64,000 nt of DNA. It comes from Alphaproteobacteria bacterium (GTDB taxonomy: Bacteria > Pseudomonadota > Alphaproteobacteria > Rhizobiales > Beijerinckiaceae). The first letter of the stretch is position 1; each line of letters starts with the position of its first letter. Positions 42,698-52,084 of the stretch are shown here, piece by piece. The notes beneath the pieces were generated by a model. It saw nothing but the letters and a program-made list of their open reading frames with translations, was not told the DNA's origin and made no database searches. The position numbers and the translations under genes were made by a program. The stretch spans positions 1 through 64,000 of the forward strand of contig JAJPHH010000032.1 of the NCBI GenBank assembly GCA_021325385.1, in the 5' to 3' direction.

Positions 42698-43570
42698 ATG
42701 TCGCTCATTGTCGTCACCGGACTGGCCGCGGAGGCGCGCATCGCCGTCGCCAAAGACGCGGCGATTATTGGCGCGGGGCGGGCCAATCGCCTCTTTCGGG
42801 ATCTTGAAGCGGCGATCGCCGCCGGCGCGCGGCGGCTCCTGAGCTTCGGCATAGCCGGCGCGCTCGTTCCGCAATTGCAGCCCGGCGATCTGATCGTCGC
42901 GCACGGCGTGCGCGACGGCGAGAACAACTTTTCTTGCGATCCCGATTGGCGCGCCGCGATCCACAAACGCCTCCAGCGCCCCTTGTCCTGGCGCGCCGAC
43001 GCGCCGGCTCCGGCCGAGAAGCCGGCGTCGGCTTTGCTCCGCTTTGGCCGCAATATCGGCTGGCGACCAATCCCAGACGCGGCGGGCGGATTTCCCATCG
43101 CGCAAATCGCCGGCGCGGAAACTCCGGTCGCCGACAGAATCGGCAAGGCTGCGCTGTTCGCCGCGACGGGCGCGGTCGCTGTCGACATGGAATCGATGAT
43201 CGTCGCGCGCGTGGCGCGGCGTTACGGATTGCCGTTCGCTATATTGCGCGTGATCGCCGATCCGGCGCACCGCTCTCTTCCGAGCGCGGCGCTGGTGACG
43301 ATGCGTCCGGACGGCGAGGTTGACATGGCCGGCGTGTTCAGCGCGCTAAGCCGCAATCCGCGCCAGATCGCGACGTTGGCCCACCTTGCGGTTGACGCCC
43401 GTCGCGCTTTCGCCGCGCTGGCGCGGGCTCGCGCCATGCTCGGCGCGGATTTCGCCAGCCTCGAACTCGAAGAGGTCTCGGCCGATTGGCGCGGGGCGGC
43501 GCCAGCCCGGCGATCGCATAGCGCAGTCTTGGCGGCGGCGATCCGCGCTTACGCGCATGACTGGGCGTGA
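42698..43570 (+). CDS. hpnG: Adenosylhopane phosphorylase/nucleosidase HpnG
   Basis: The 290-aa protein has the nucleosidase/phosphorylase fold of the MTAN-PNP superfamily: IVVTGLAAEARIAVAKD, LLSFGIAGALVPQLQPGDLI, AVDMESMIVARVARRYGLPF and ILRVIADPAHRSLP. HpnG removes adenine from adenosylhopane, giving phosphoribohopane or ribosylhopane for later steps. It is divergent from ispH-hpnH, so substrate supply and use are on opposite transcripts. Family and context agree well. Confidence 0.88.
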   Translation: MSLIVVTGLAAEARIAVAKDAAIIGAGRANRLFRDLEAAIAAGARRLLSFGIAGALVPQLQPGDLIVAHGVRDGENNFSCDPDWRAAIHKRLQRPLSWRADAPAPAEKPASALLRFGRNIGWRPIPDAAGGFPIAQIAGAETPVADRIGKAALFAATGAVAVDMESMIVARVARRYGLPFAILRVIADPAHRSLPSAALVTMRPDGEVDMAGVFSALSRNPRQIATLAHLAVDARRAFAALARARAMLGADFASLELEEVSADWRGAAPARRSHSAVLAAAIRAYAHDWA

Positions 43571-43769
43571 CGCCACGGATCAGCTGAGAGACCTCGCGCG
43601 AGCGAATCCCGAAATTTCGTAATCGGTCCAGGCATGCCGGCCGTGCGCGGCCAGACGGGAACCGCGCGGAGCGAGCCGCGTTGAACGGCGCGCGCCGGGC
43701 GGGACCTTCGATTCGCTGGCGGCGTGGGGCGAGGGCCAGAGCCGCTCGTCATCCCTGGAGGTTGAGTCC

Positions 43770-44276
43770 ATGCTGTTTCGCTCCTCGGCTTTGAACGCCT
43801 CGGCTTTCGCTGGCGCGCTGCTGGCCGCCTTGATCGTCGCGGCGCCCGCGTCCAGCTTCGCCCAGACCGGTCCCTTCGCGAATCTCGAGGGCGCCTGGGC
43901 CGGAAGCGGCACAATCCTAACCAATGACGGTCGTAGCGAGCGCATCCGCTGTCGTGCGGAATATTTCGTTTCGCCCAGCGGAAGCAATCTCGATCAGCAA
44001 CTGCGCTGCGCAAGCCCCGGCTATCGCTTCGACGTCAATAGTGGACTGGTTCGTCAACCCAATGGCGAAATCTTGGGCCGGTGGACGGAAACGAACCGTA
44101 ACGCAACCGGCAGCGTCAGCGCGCGCGAGCGGGGCGACGTCATTGAAGCGCTCATCACCGGGCCGAGCTTCACCGCAAATATGACCCTGGCCACCCGCGG
44201 CGACGGCCAAACCGTGGAGATCGTTCCGAACGGCTCGGAGATCCGGTCAGTTTCGGTAGAGTTGCATCGCGAGTGA
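43770..44276 (+). CDS. Hypothetical secreted protein
   Basis: The 168-aa protein has a signal peptide (FAGALLAALIVAAPASSFA, cleavage about residue 31). The mature part, starting FANLEGAWAGSGTILTNDGR, reads as beta-rich, with CRAEYFVSP and LRCASPGYRFDVNSG giving two cysteines that could pair. This looks like the small lipocalin-like exported proteins common in Hyphomicrobiales. TGGAGG precedes the ATG. Function unknown; it lies 199 bp downstream of hpnG. Confidence 0.7.
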   Translation: MLFRSSALNASAFAGALLAALIVAAPASSFAQTGPFANLEGAWAGSGTILTNDGRSERIRCRAEYFVSPSGSNLDQQLRCASPGYRFDVNSGLVRQPNGEILGRWTETNRNATGSVSARERGDVIEALITGPSFTANMTLATRGDGQTVEIVPNGSEIRSVSVELHRE

Positions 44277-44675
44277 GAGGCGCGTTGAGTTCGCGGGCTC
44301 CCCTTTCGAGACGTCGGGACGCCGCCGCGTGGTCCTTCAAGATCTAAACGCGCAGGCCGAGCTGCGATGGGTTTCTTATGTACGAACGCCGCTAATTATA
44401 GCGCTGTCCGACCAGACGGAGGCGCAGGAGCGCCAAACGCGCCCTATCCGGCATGCCATCGCCGTGCTCGGCGTCAATCCCTAGCCGCTTCGCGGTCGCC
44501 TCGCCAAAGTAAGCTCGGAGCACATTCTCGTCGTCACCCGCAAGGGCCGAAACGAAGTGAAGGACCCGCCATAGCGGCGCGCAGGCGGACGTACTTTCGC
44601 GCGAACGTTCGTGGCGGTATGGCGGGCTGACGGCGATCGGCCGGCGTAGCGCCGCAGTCCTGGTCGGAAACCGCT
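44277..44675. other. Intergenic region with short coding-like remnants
   Basis: No full gene is visible in 399 bp. In one plus frame a piece reads ...LNAQAELRWVSYVRTPLIIA and stops at about 44484; in another a piece reads EHILVVTRKGRNEVKDPP and stops at 44573. These are less random-looking than the surrounding sequence and may be remains of a decayed regulator, but I cannot name a family. The ORF-track entry 44367-44630 is Arg/Ala-rich and unconvincing. Confidence 0.25.
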
Positions 44676-45731
44676 CTAGGCCGAGGCGGAATGCGCGACA
44701 ATCGGCTGGGCGGCGTTCAGCAGGCTGTCGCTCTCTCCGCTAATCCTTCTCATCGGCCAGATATCCTGCGCTAGGTCGCTCGGATAGAGATGCGCGAAAT
44801 CGCTCATCCGACCGAGCAGAGCTTCGCCGAGCCGAGCGCCGAGACTCTTTAGGTCGGTTTGATAGCAGGTCAGAGCCGGGGCAAGATACTTGCAGTGCGG
44901 CGCATAGAGAAAGCCGGTAATCGCGATATCCGCGCCCGGCCGGATCCCCGCCTCATTGAGCCGCCGATAGAGTCCAATCGCCGTATCGACATTGACGAGA
45001 ATGATCGCGGTTGGCCGCGGCGACGCTGCGATGACTTGGTCGCCTAGCGCGTAGCCCCCGGCCTCGGTTGATTCGGCGCGCATCAGCGCGCCATGGCAAC
45101 CGTCGCGACGCGCGATCGCCTCGCTGAAGGCTTTGGCGGACACGTAGCCGTAATTGACTTCGCTCGCCGGCAAGGCCATCGCGATCCGCTTATGGCCGAG
45201 ATCGGCGAGATGGCGAACCGCGTCCTCCGCCATACCCTCCAAGTCCAAATCGATCCAGGGCTGCGCGCCGCCCGACCTGCTGCGGCCAAAGGTGACGAAG
45301 GGCATTTTGCGCGCGATCAGATAATCGATGCGCGGATCGACGCGCTGCGTGTCGGCGATAATGAGACCGTCGACGATTCGCCGGGCGACCACGCGTTTCG
45401 TATAGGCCAAGGCGTCCTCTTCAGGGCCGCATAGCAAAAGGACAAGGTCGAGGTTGCGCGCGCCTAAAAAGCCGCGCAAGCCGTCGACCACCTCCATGAA
45501 AATCGTGTCGCCGAGCGCCTTCTTGTCGCTGGTGGGGATCATCATGCCGATCATTCCGGTCACGCCGCGGCGCAACGAGCGACCGGACTGAGTCGGCGCG
45601 TAGCCGAGCCGCTCGGCGGCTTCGAGCACGCGAGCCCGCGTCTGCGGATTGACGTCGGCCTTGCCGTTCAGCGCGCGCGAAACTGTACCGATCGAAATAT
45701 TGAGATGGCGGGCGAGTTCGCGGATGCCCAT
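44676..45731 (-). CDS. LacI-family transcriptional repressor
   Basis: The 351-aa protein has the N-terminal helix-turn-helix IRELARHLNISIGTVSRALN and hinge helix PQTRARVLEAAERLGYAP, then a periplasmic-binding-protein-like sugar domain (GMIGMMIPTSDKKALGDTIF, GCHGALMRAESTEAGG). It is divergent from the oxidoreductase/isomerase/ABC operon. Two repeats of AAACGTTACGGTC in the spacer, with the AACGTT centre typical of LacI operators, are its likely targets. The inducer is probably the imported sugar or a derivative. Confidence 0.9.
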   Translation of the reverse strand: MGIRELARHLNISIGTVSRALNGKADVNPQTRARVLEAAERLGYAPTQSGRSLRRGVTGMIGMMIPTSDKKALGDTIFMEVVDGLRGFLGARNLDLVLLLCGPEEDALAYTKRVVARRIVDGLIIADTQRVDPRIDYLIARKMPFVTFGRSRSGGAQPWIDLDLEGMAEDAVRHLADLGHKRIAMALPASEVNYGYVSAKAFSEAIARRDGCHGALMRAESTEAGGYALGDQVIAASPRPTAIILVNVDTAIGLYRRLNEAGIRPGADIAITGFLYAPHCKYLAPALTCYQTDLKSLGARLGEALLGRMSDFAHLYPSDLAQDIWPMRRISGESDSLLNAAQPIVAHSASA

Positions 45732-45787
45732 GACCTGCCTCGGAACGCCTTTTCAGAATAGGGGAGACAACGCCGCAGCGCAAAGAA

Positions 45788-45816
45788 TTGACATTAAAAA
45801 CGTTACGGTCTACCGT
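45788..45816 (+). promoter_or_regulatory. Promoter of the sugar-catabolism operon
   Basis: A perfect TTGACA (45788-45793), a 17-bp spacer and TACCGT (45811-45816) precede the GTG start at 45874. The first operator repeat fills the spacer, and the second lies just after the -10, as expected for steric repression. Confidence 0.55.
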
Positions 45817-45832
45817 CGTAAACGTTACGGTC
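45798..45832. promoter_or_regulatory. Tandem LacI-type operator repeats
   Basis: AAACGTTACGGTC occurs at 45798-45810 and again at 45820-45832, a 22-bp period equal to about two DNA turns. Each contains AACGTT, a self-complementary hexamer and the usual centre of LacI/PurR-family sites. They lie between the LacI gene and its divergent operon. Binding is inferred, not shown. Confidence 0.6.
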
Positions 45833-45873
45833 GTGCGTTCGTAAGAAACGCCGGCCGCCCAGGAGGCCGCGCC

Positions 45874-46905
45874 GTGAGGGAATTGCGAGCGATCGCCGTC
45901 GGTTGCGGGGCGATGAGCGCGGCCTGGCTCCGCGCCGCCGCGCAGATCGACGGCCTCGAGATCGTCGGTCTCGCGGATCTCGATCGCGAACGCGCCGCCG
46001 CAAAGGCCGCGGAGCTCCAGCTTGACGTACCCGTCGCCGCGGACGCGGTCGAATTGATCGACCGCTTGAAACCCGACCTCGTCTTCGACATCGTCGTCCC
46101 CGAGGCGCGGCGCGACATTGTCCTGGCGGCCTTGCGCCGTGGCTGCCACGTGCTCAGTGAAAAGCCGCTCGCCGACACCCTCGACCGCGCCAAGGAGCTC
46201 GTCGCCGCCGCCAAGGCCGCCGGCAAAATTCACGCTATCATCCAGAACCGCCGCTATTTTCCCGGCACGCGGCGCGCGCGGCGCTTCGCCATGAGCGGGG
46301 CGATTGGTCCGCTGACCGCTCTGCACTGTGATTTCTTCGTCGGTCCCCATTTCGGCGGCTTTCGCGAGCAGATGGACCATGTGCTGCTGATCGACATGGC
46401 TATTCACACGTTCGATCTTGCGCGGACGATCGCCGGCGCGACGCCAGTCGCCGTTTATTGCCAGGAAAGCAATCCGCCAAATTCTTGGTTCAAGCACGGC
46501 GGCGCGGCCAATGCGATCTTCGAATTCGCCGACGGAATGATCTTCACTTATCGGGGCTCATGGTGCGCGGAAGGGCTGCGCACGAGCTGGCAGGGCGCGT
46601 GGCGGCTGATCGGCACAAGAGGGACGCTGACCTGGGACGGCGAGGAGGAATTTCGCGCCGAACGGCCGACGGATTCGGACGAGCTCATTCGCAAGGTCGA
46701 ACCCGTTCCAATCCCGCCGCTCGATCCCGCAGACGCGGTCGGCGGCCATGCCGGCGTCATGCGCGACTTCATCGCCGCCTTGCGCGGCGGAAGCGAGCCC
46801 GAGACGGTCTCGCGCGATAATATCAAAAGCCTCGCAATGTGCTTTGCCGCGATCGAAAGCGCGACGACGGGAAAGCGCACGCTTCTCGATTTTGAAAGGC
46901 CTTGA
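45874..46905 (+). CDS. Gfo/Idh/MocA-family NAD(P) oxidoreductase
   Basis: The 343-aa Rossmann-fold dehydrogenase begins RELRAIAVGCGAMSAAWLRA with its dinucleotide site and has the family motif LSEKPLADTLDRAKELV and the C-terminal sheet (PVAVYCQESN, TLTWDGEEEF). The probable active-site His is in DHVLLIDMAIHTFDLAR. GTG at 45874 with AGGAGG seven bases upstream is far better than the ATG 225 bp upstream, which would run through the promoter. It should oxidise or reduce a sugar or polyol. The next gene begins directly at its stop. Confidence 0.88.
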   Translation: MRELRAIAVGCGAMSAAWLRAAAQIDGLEIVGLADLDRERAAAKAAELQLDVPVAADAVELIDRLKPDLVFDIVVPEARRDIVLAALRRGCHVLSEKPLADTLDRAKELVAAAKAAGKIHAIIQNRRYFPGTRRARRFAMSGAIGPLTALHCDFFVGPHFGGFREQMDHVLLIDMAIHTFDLARTIAGATPVAVYCQESNPPNSWFKHGGAANAIFEFADGMIFTYRGSWCAEGLRTSWQGAWRLIGTRGTLTWDGEEEFRAERPTDSDELIRKVEPVPIPPLDPADAVGGHAGVMRDFIAALRGGSEPETVSRDNIKSLAMCFAAIESATTGKRTLLDFERP

Positions 46906-47811
46906 ATGAGCGACGCCCTGCGCGACATCCGCATCGGCACGATGGTCAAGGCCAATGGACCAGACCCGGCAGGGTACGTTCGCCAGATTGTAGGCTACGG
47001 CTTCGAGAGCATTCAACCCTATTTCTGGCAAACGCTTGGCGGCAAGGACATCGCGCGCCTGGCCGGCGAGTTGCGCGAAGCGATCGGCGGCGCGGACGTG
47101 ACGATCGAAGCGCTCGGCATGTTCGGCAACCCTCTCGAAGGGCGAGAGCTTGATCTTGAAACATTGCGCGGCTGGGAAGTCCTCATCGACAACGCCCACC
47201 TCTTCGGCGCGAAAATCGTCGCCGGCTTCACCGGACGCCTTCGCGGCAAACGCCTCGAAGAGAGCTTGCCGCAATTCAAGGCGGTGTGGAGCGAATTGGC
47301 GCGTCGTGCCGCCGATAGAGGCGTCAAAATCGCCTTCGAAAATTGCGCCATGGACGGCAATTGGTCGAGCGGCGATTGGAACATCGCGCACAATCCCGAC
47401 GCCTGGGAACTTATGTTCAACGAGGTTCCGGCCGAAAATCTCGGCCTTGAATGGGAGCCGTGCCATCAACTCGTCTATCTGATCGAGCCGCTGCCGCAAA
47501 TCCGCAAATGGGCGAAGAAGATTTTCCATGTCCATGGCAAGGACGCAACCGTGCGTTGGGACGTGATCCGCGAGCACGGCGTTTTTGGCAAGGAGCGCTT
47601 CGTCTTCATGCGCACGCCCGGCTTTGGCGACAGCAATTGGACGGATATCGTCTCCGAATTGCGTCGCGCCGGGTACAAGGGCTCCATAGACATCGAGGGT
47701 TGGCATGATCCCGTCTACCGGGAAGAGCTTGAAATGACCGGCCAGGTCTATGCACTGAACCATCTCAAAGCCTGTCGCGGCGGCGAGCGGCTTGTCGCAA
47801 ATCCGGCTTGA
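46906..47811 (+). CDS. Sugar-phosphate isomerase/epimerase-type TIM-barrel protein
   Basis: The 301-aa protein matches the xylose-isomerase-like (AP_endonuc_2) TIM barrel: RQIVGYGFESIQPYFWQTLG, VKIAFENCAMDGNWSSG, LGLEWEPCHQLVYLIEP, IFHVHGKDATVRWDVI and GSIDIEGWHDPVYREE. The Glu, Asp/His, His and Glu residues at the strand ends form a divalent metal site. The ATG follows the previous stop directly. Working with the Gfo/Idh protein, it likely isomerises or epimerises the imported sugar. Confidence 0.86.
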   Translation: MSDALRDIRIGTMVKANGPDPAGYVRQIVGYGFESIQPYFWQTLGGKDIARLAGELREAIGGADVTIEALGMFGNPLEGRELDLETLRGWEVLIDNAHLFGAKIVAGFTGRLRGKRLEESLPQFKAVWSELARRAADRGVKIAFENCAMDGNWSSGDWNIAHNPDAWELMFNEVPAENLGLEWEPCHQLVYLIEPLPQIRKWAKKIFHVHGKDATVRWDVIREHGVFGKERFVFMRTPGFGDSNWTDIVSELRRAGYKGSIDIEGWHDPVYREELEMTGQVYALNHLKACRGGERLVANPA

Positions 47812-47836
47812 GGCGCCCCGCGCGCTTCGTCAAACC

Positions 47837-47850
47837 CCGTCGAAAGACGG
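47837..47850 (+). other. GAAA-tetraloop hairpin before the binding-protein gene
   Basis: CCGTC-GAAA-GACGG forms a 5-bp stem with a stable GNRA loop in the 101-bp gap between the isomerase and the substrate-binding protein. Such hairpins can mark mRNA processing or protect the highly expressed binding-protein transcript. The effect here is inferred. Confidence 0.35.
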
Positions 47851-47912
47851 CAAGAGGAACGTCGGCTCGAAGCCGGGCGCTCACAAGGAGAGAAAACGAT
47901 CGGGAGGGACAA

Positions 47913-48917
47913 ATGAATCATGCGATGTCGAAATGGCTTGGCGCCGCGGCTTGCGCGGCGGCGTTGGCGGGCGCGTTCGGCGGGAGCGCCGAGGCGCAGA
48001 CCTTGCGCGACAAATGGTGCAAGGGCGTCCATCTGCGCTTCTTCGCCGGCGGCGCGGAAGGCGACGCGTTCGCCTCCATCGTCTATAATGGCGCGAAGCA
48101 GGCGGAGCGCGATCTCGGACCGACGGTCGACTATCTCTTCTCGGGGTGGCAAGCCGAGACCATGGTCCAGCAGCTCCGCGAGGCGGTGGCCGCCAAGCCC
48201 GACGGCATCGCGATGATGGGCCATCCCGGCGAGGCCGCGATCATGCCGCTCGCCGAGCAAGCGGCGAAGGCCGGCGTCAAGATGATGTACCAGAACGTGC
48301 CGCTGCCCGGCGTCGTCGCCAAGTTCGGCGGCGGCTATGTCGGCGCGCAGCAGGCGCAGCAAGGTAAAGCGCTCGGCGAGGAGGCGATCCGGCGCTTCGG
48401 CCTGAAGAACGGCGACAATGCGATCGTTTTAGGGCCTTTCGACCAGCAGCCGGAGCGCTACGCCCGCGAAGGCGCGACGGCCGACGCCTTGAGCGCCGCG
48501 GGCCTCGCCGTCACCAAGCTGGTCGCGCCGGCCGCCGCCGCCGCCGACCCCAATCTGCTGATCCCGGTGATTACCGCGGCGCTGCTCAACCAGCCGGATA
48601 CGAAGGTGATCGTCTATCCCGGCGGTCAGGCGCTCGGCAATGTCCCGGCCTATATGAAGGCGGCGGGCAAGAAGCCTGGCGAAGTCATCGCCGTCGGATT
48701 CGACACCAGTCCGCAGATCGTTGAAGGCTTCAAGGACGGCTGGGTGCAATTGACCGCGGACCAGCAGCCGTTCCTGCAGGGCTATATGCCAATCCTCAGC
48801 CTCTGCCAGCAGGTCGTCTATGGCCTGGCGCCGATCAATGTCGATACCGGCGCCGGCTTCGTGACCGTCGAGAATTATCAGGCGGTCGCCGGCCTCGCCA
48901 AGGAAGGTCTCCGCTGA
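47913..48917 (+). CDS. Periplasmic sugar-binding protein of an ABC importer
   Basis: The 334-aa protein has a signal peptide (LGAAACAAALAGAFGGSAEA, cleavage about residue 28) and the Peripla_BP_4 (ribose/fructose type) fold: VHLRFFAGGAEGDAFASIVY, YLFSGWQAETMVQQLREAV, KPDGIAMMGHPGEAAIMPLA. The start at 47913 with GGGAGGG upstream is clear; the longer ORF start is wrong. It gives substrate specificity to the downstream FrcAC-like transporter. The exact sugar or polyol is unknown. Confidence 0.88.
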   Translation: MNHAMSKWLGAAACAAALAGAFGGSAEAQTLRDKWCKGVHLRFFAGGAEGDAFASIVYNGAKQAERDLGPTVDYLFSGWQAETMVQQLREAVAAKPDGIAMMGHPGEAAIMPLAEQAAKAGVKMMYQNVPLPGVVAKFGGGYVGAQQAQQGKALGEEAIRRFGLKNGDNAIVLGPFDQQPERYAREGATADALSAAGLAVTKLVAPAAAAADPNLLIPVITAALLNQPDTKVIVYPGGQALGNVPAYMKAAGKKPGEVIAVGFDTSPQIVEGFKDGWVQLTADQQPFLQGYMPILSLCQQVVYGLAPINVDTGAGFVTVENYQAVAGLAKEGLR

Positions 48918-48979
48918 GACGGCCGATCGCGCCGCCGGCCGATGCGGTCGGCGGCTCCGGCGAGGATAGGAGAAAGGCA

Positions 48980-49743
<764 letters not shown>

Positions 49744-49747
<4 letters not shown>

Positions 49748-50784
49748 TCGACTTCGCGGAAACAAGCGATCTTGGCGGCTCGATGAGCGCCGACCCGCAA
49801 CAGGAGCCGTTGCATCCGGCGGAGCGGCCGCTGCGGCGGTTTCTTCTCGGCAATCGCGCCTGGCTCGGCACGCTTGGCGTGTTCGTGACGATGATGGCGA
49901 TCTTCATCGCCGCCAATCCCCGCGTCTTTTCGAACTGGGGCCTTTACGCCTCGGTGCTGACGACGCTGCCGGTCGCCTTGTTCCTGACCGCGCCGCTTGT
50001 CTACATCGTCACCGCCGGCGAGATCGACTTATCGTTCCCGGCGACGATGGGCTTCGCCTCCTGGGTTTTCGCGCTCGTCGTTCAGGCCGGCTTCGACCCT
50101 TTCCTGGCGATCGTCGCCGCGATCGTCGTCGGGATGGCGCTGGGACTACTTGTCGGCTCACTCGTCGTTTACGCCAATCTGTCTTCCCTTGTCGCGACCC
50201 TCGGCATGAATTTCATGCTGCGCGGGCTCATCCTGATCGTCACCCAGTCGAAGTCGATCGCCCTCGTCACCCTCGGCCAGACCTGGGCGTACAAGCTCTT
50301 CTCCAGTCAGATCTACGGCGTCCCGGCGCAAATCCTTTGGGGCCTAGCCTTCGTCGCCTTTTGCGCGCTGCTTTACAACCGTCATCGGTTCGGCGTTCAG
50401 GTCCATGTCGTCGGCGACAATCCGGATAGCGCCCGCGAAATGGGCGTCGACGTCAACCGCGTTCGGGTGAAGGCCTTCGTTTTCATGGGGCTTGGCGCGG
50501 CCTTGGCCGGCGTCTTCTCGACGATGATCAACTTCACCTGGTGGCCGACCTCCGGCGACGGCTACCTGTTACCCGTCCTCGCCTCCGTCTTTGTCGGCGG
50601 CACGCCGACCTGGGGCGGGATTGGGACGGTTGTCGGCGGCGCGATCGGCGCGCTGATCGTCTCCTTCATCCAGACCGGGGTAGTCGGCGCTGGCCTATCC
50701 GGCTTCTATGTCCAGTTCTTCAACGGGCTGATCATAATCCTATCGCTTCTCGGTCATCGTTGGAACCAGAGCCGCTATCGGTAA
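49744..50784 (+). CDS. ABC sugar importer, permease (FrcC/RbsC-like)
   Basis: The 346-aa inner-membrane protein has about ten hydrophobic segments and the BPD_transp_2 features of carbohydrate (CUT2) permeases: LVYIVTAGEIDLSFPATMGF, LVATLGMNFMLRGLILIVTQ and VGGTPTWGGIGTVVGGAIGA. It starts with GTG, coupled to the ATPase. It is the last gene of the LacI-regulated operon. Confidence 0.9.
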
Positions 50785-51009
50785 CGTTGCCGACTTTCGC
50801 GTGCGCCTGGGATAGCTCGCACGTACATATAGCAGAGTTCGATCCGCCCAATGGCGGGCAATTGCCGCTGAACAAGGTCGGCGCGCACCCCGAAACGAAC
50901 GATTCGGCGTCGCGAGCTCCGCTGCCGACGGCCCTTCCGCCGAGCGGATACTCAACCACGCCTCGCCCATCGGCTGCAAGAGAAGAGACTAAAGCGATAA
51001 TTATCGGGG

Positions 51010-52029
51010 TCAGGCAGGGTTTCGACCGACGAAAAACTCGCGAAACGGGTCCATGCTTGGTTCGAAACCCGCATCGATCAGGCCTTTGCGCAAAGCGTGC
51101 ATTTGCGGATCGTGGATTCTCTGCGTGGGCTGGCGCAACGGTCCGCCGTTATAGCCCTGCAACCATCCTTGAAATTTCCAAGCCTGTCGATTGAGGAAGG
51201 CGCCGCCGTGAAGAACCGGGGCCAAAGCGGCTTTGACCTTTCTGGCTGGGTGGAGACGCCAGTAAATTCGTGTCGCGTCCTCGTATTCGCCGTTGCGGAG
51301 ATGATTGAACGCCTTTGGAATCATCGGACCGTAATATTCGTGATCGCTGGTTGCGGAAAGCTGTATGTTCATGATCTGGCCGAGCGGGATCAGCTCGCCC
51401 TCGATCGGCATCGAGATTACGACCTCCTTGCCAAAGAGCCGCTCGCATTCGATGACGCTTTGAATCGAGGGGAAGCCGCCCTCCGCCTTGATGGCTGCGA
51501 TGTTGGGGCAATCGTCAATCAGGCGGCGGATGAGCCGCGTCGGAATGTCGGATGGGTGAATGCGGCTGGAGAAGCCCCAGAGGAACATCGGGAAAAGCAT
51601 CACTGCGAGATTTGTCGCGTCGCAAACCGCCTTCGTGTAGTCGAATATGTCCTGTTCGCTTTCGGGATAGAAGTTCGGGGGATAGGAAAGCAGTACGAAT
51701 TCTGCGCCAGCTGATTCTGCGCCGCGGATCGCTTCGATGTTTTGCTCGAGGTTGTTCCAACTCGCATGGTGCGTGACAATCAGCCGGCCTGCGGCTTCGT
51801 CAACCATGATGCGAAGGAAGTCCAGATATTCGGGAAGCGTGATCGAGATTTCCGATACGCCCAGAGTGCCGATGAACCCATGGGAAATGGCCAGGCGGAC
51901 GTCGTGCCGGATCGCCCTCTCGTTTATGCGCTTCAAGTCCGTCGTGAAGGAGGGGATGGTGCAATTGACGACGCCAACAAGTTTCTCGCGCGCCCATTCG
52001 CGCGCTTCGCCAAGTTTGTATCGCGCCAT
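51010..52029 (-). CDS. DapA/NAL-family aldolase-like protein
   Basis: The 339-aa class I aldolase-fold protein has the Schiff-base lysine at about residue 181 in NIAAIKAEGGFPSI and the pocket motif FVLLSYPPNFYPESEQD. At the position of the usual catalytic Tyr (LYN) it reads LFP, so the chemistry may differ from dihydrodipicolinate synthase. As the last gene of the ring-cleavage operon it may cleave a 4-hydroxy-2-oxoacid or act as a hydratase-aldolase; this is inference. AAGGAGA precedes the ATG. Confidence 0.8.
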   Translation of the reverse strand: MARYKLGEAREWAREKLVGVVNCTIPSFTTDLKRINERAIRHDVRLAISHGFIGTLGVSEISITLPEYLDFLRIMVDEAAGRLIVTHHASWNNLEQNIEAIRGAESAGAEFVLLSYPPNFYPESEQDIFDYTKAVCDATNLAVMLFPMFLWGFSSRIHPSDIPTRLIRRLIDDCPNIAAIKAEGGFPSIQSVIECERLFGKEVVISMPIEGELIPLGQIMNIQLSATSDHEYYGPMIPKAFNHLRNGEYEDATRIYWRLHPARKVKAALAPVLHGGAFLNRQAWKFQGWLQGYNGGPLRQPTQRIHDPQMHALRKGLIDAGFEPSMDPFREFFVGRNPA

Positions 52030-52084
52030 GATGGGTCTCCTTAAAAGATGTCAGGCTACGGCGATGATGGCGCAAAGCGCGGCG

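Noticed and set aside
42188-43270. 360-aa minus-strand ORF across hpnG and the spacer
   Set aside because: Antisense of hpnG for most of its length, and the remaining tail is Arg/Pro-rich with no ribosome site.
50780-50793. CGGTAACGTTGCCG at the end of the permease gene, similar to the LacI operator core
   Set aside because: Shares only GTAACGTT with the promoter repeats and lies 5 kb away past the operon; probably chance.
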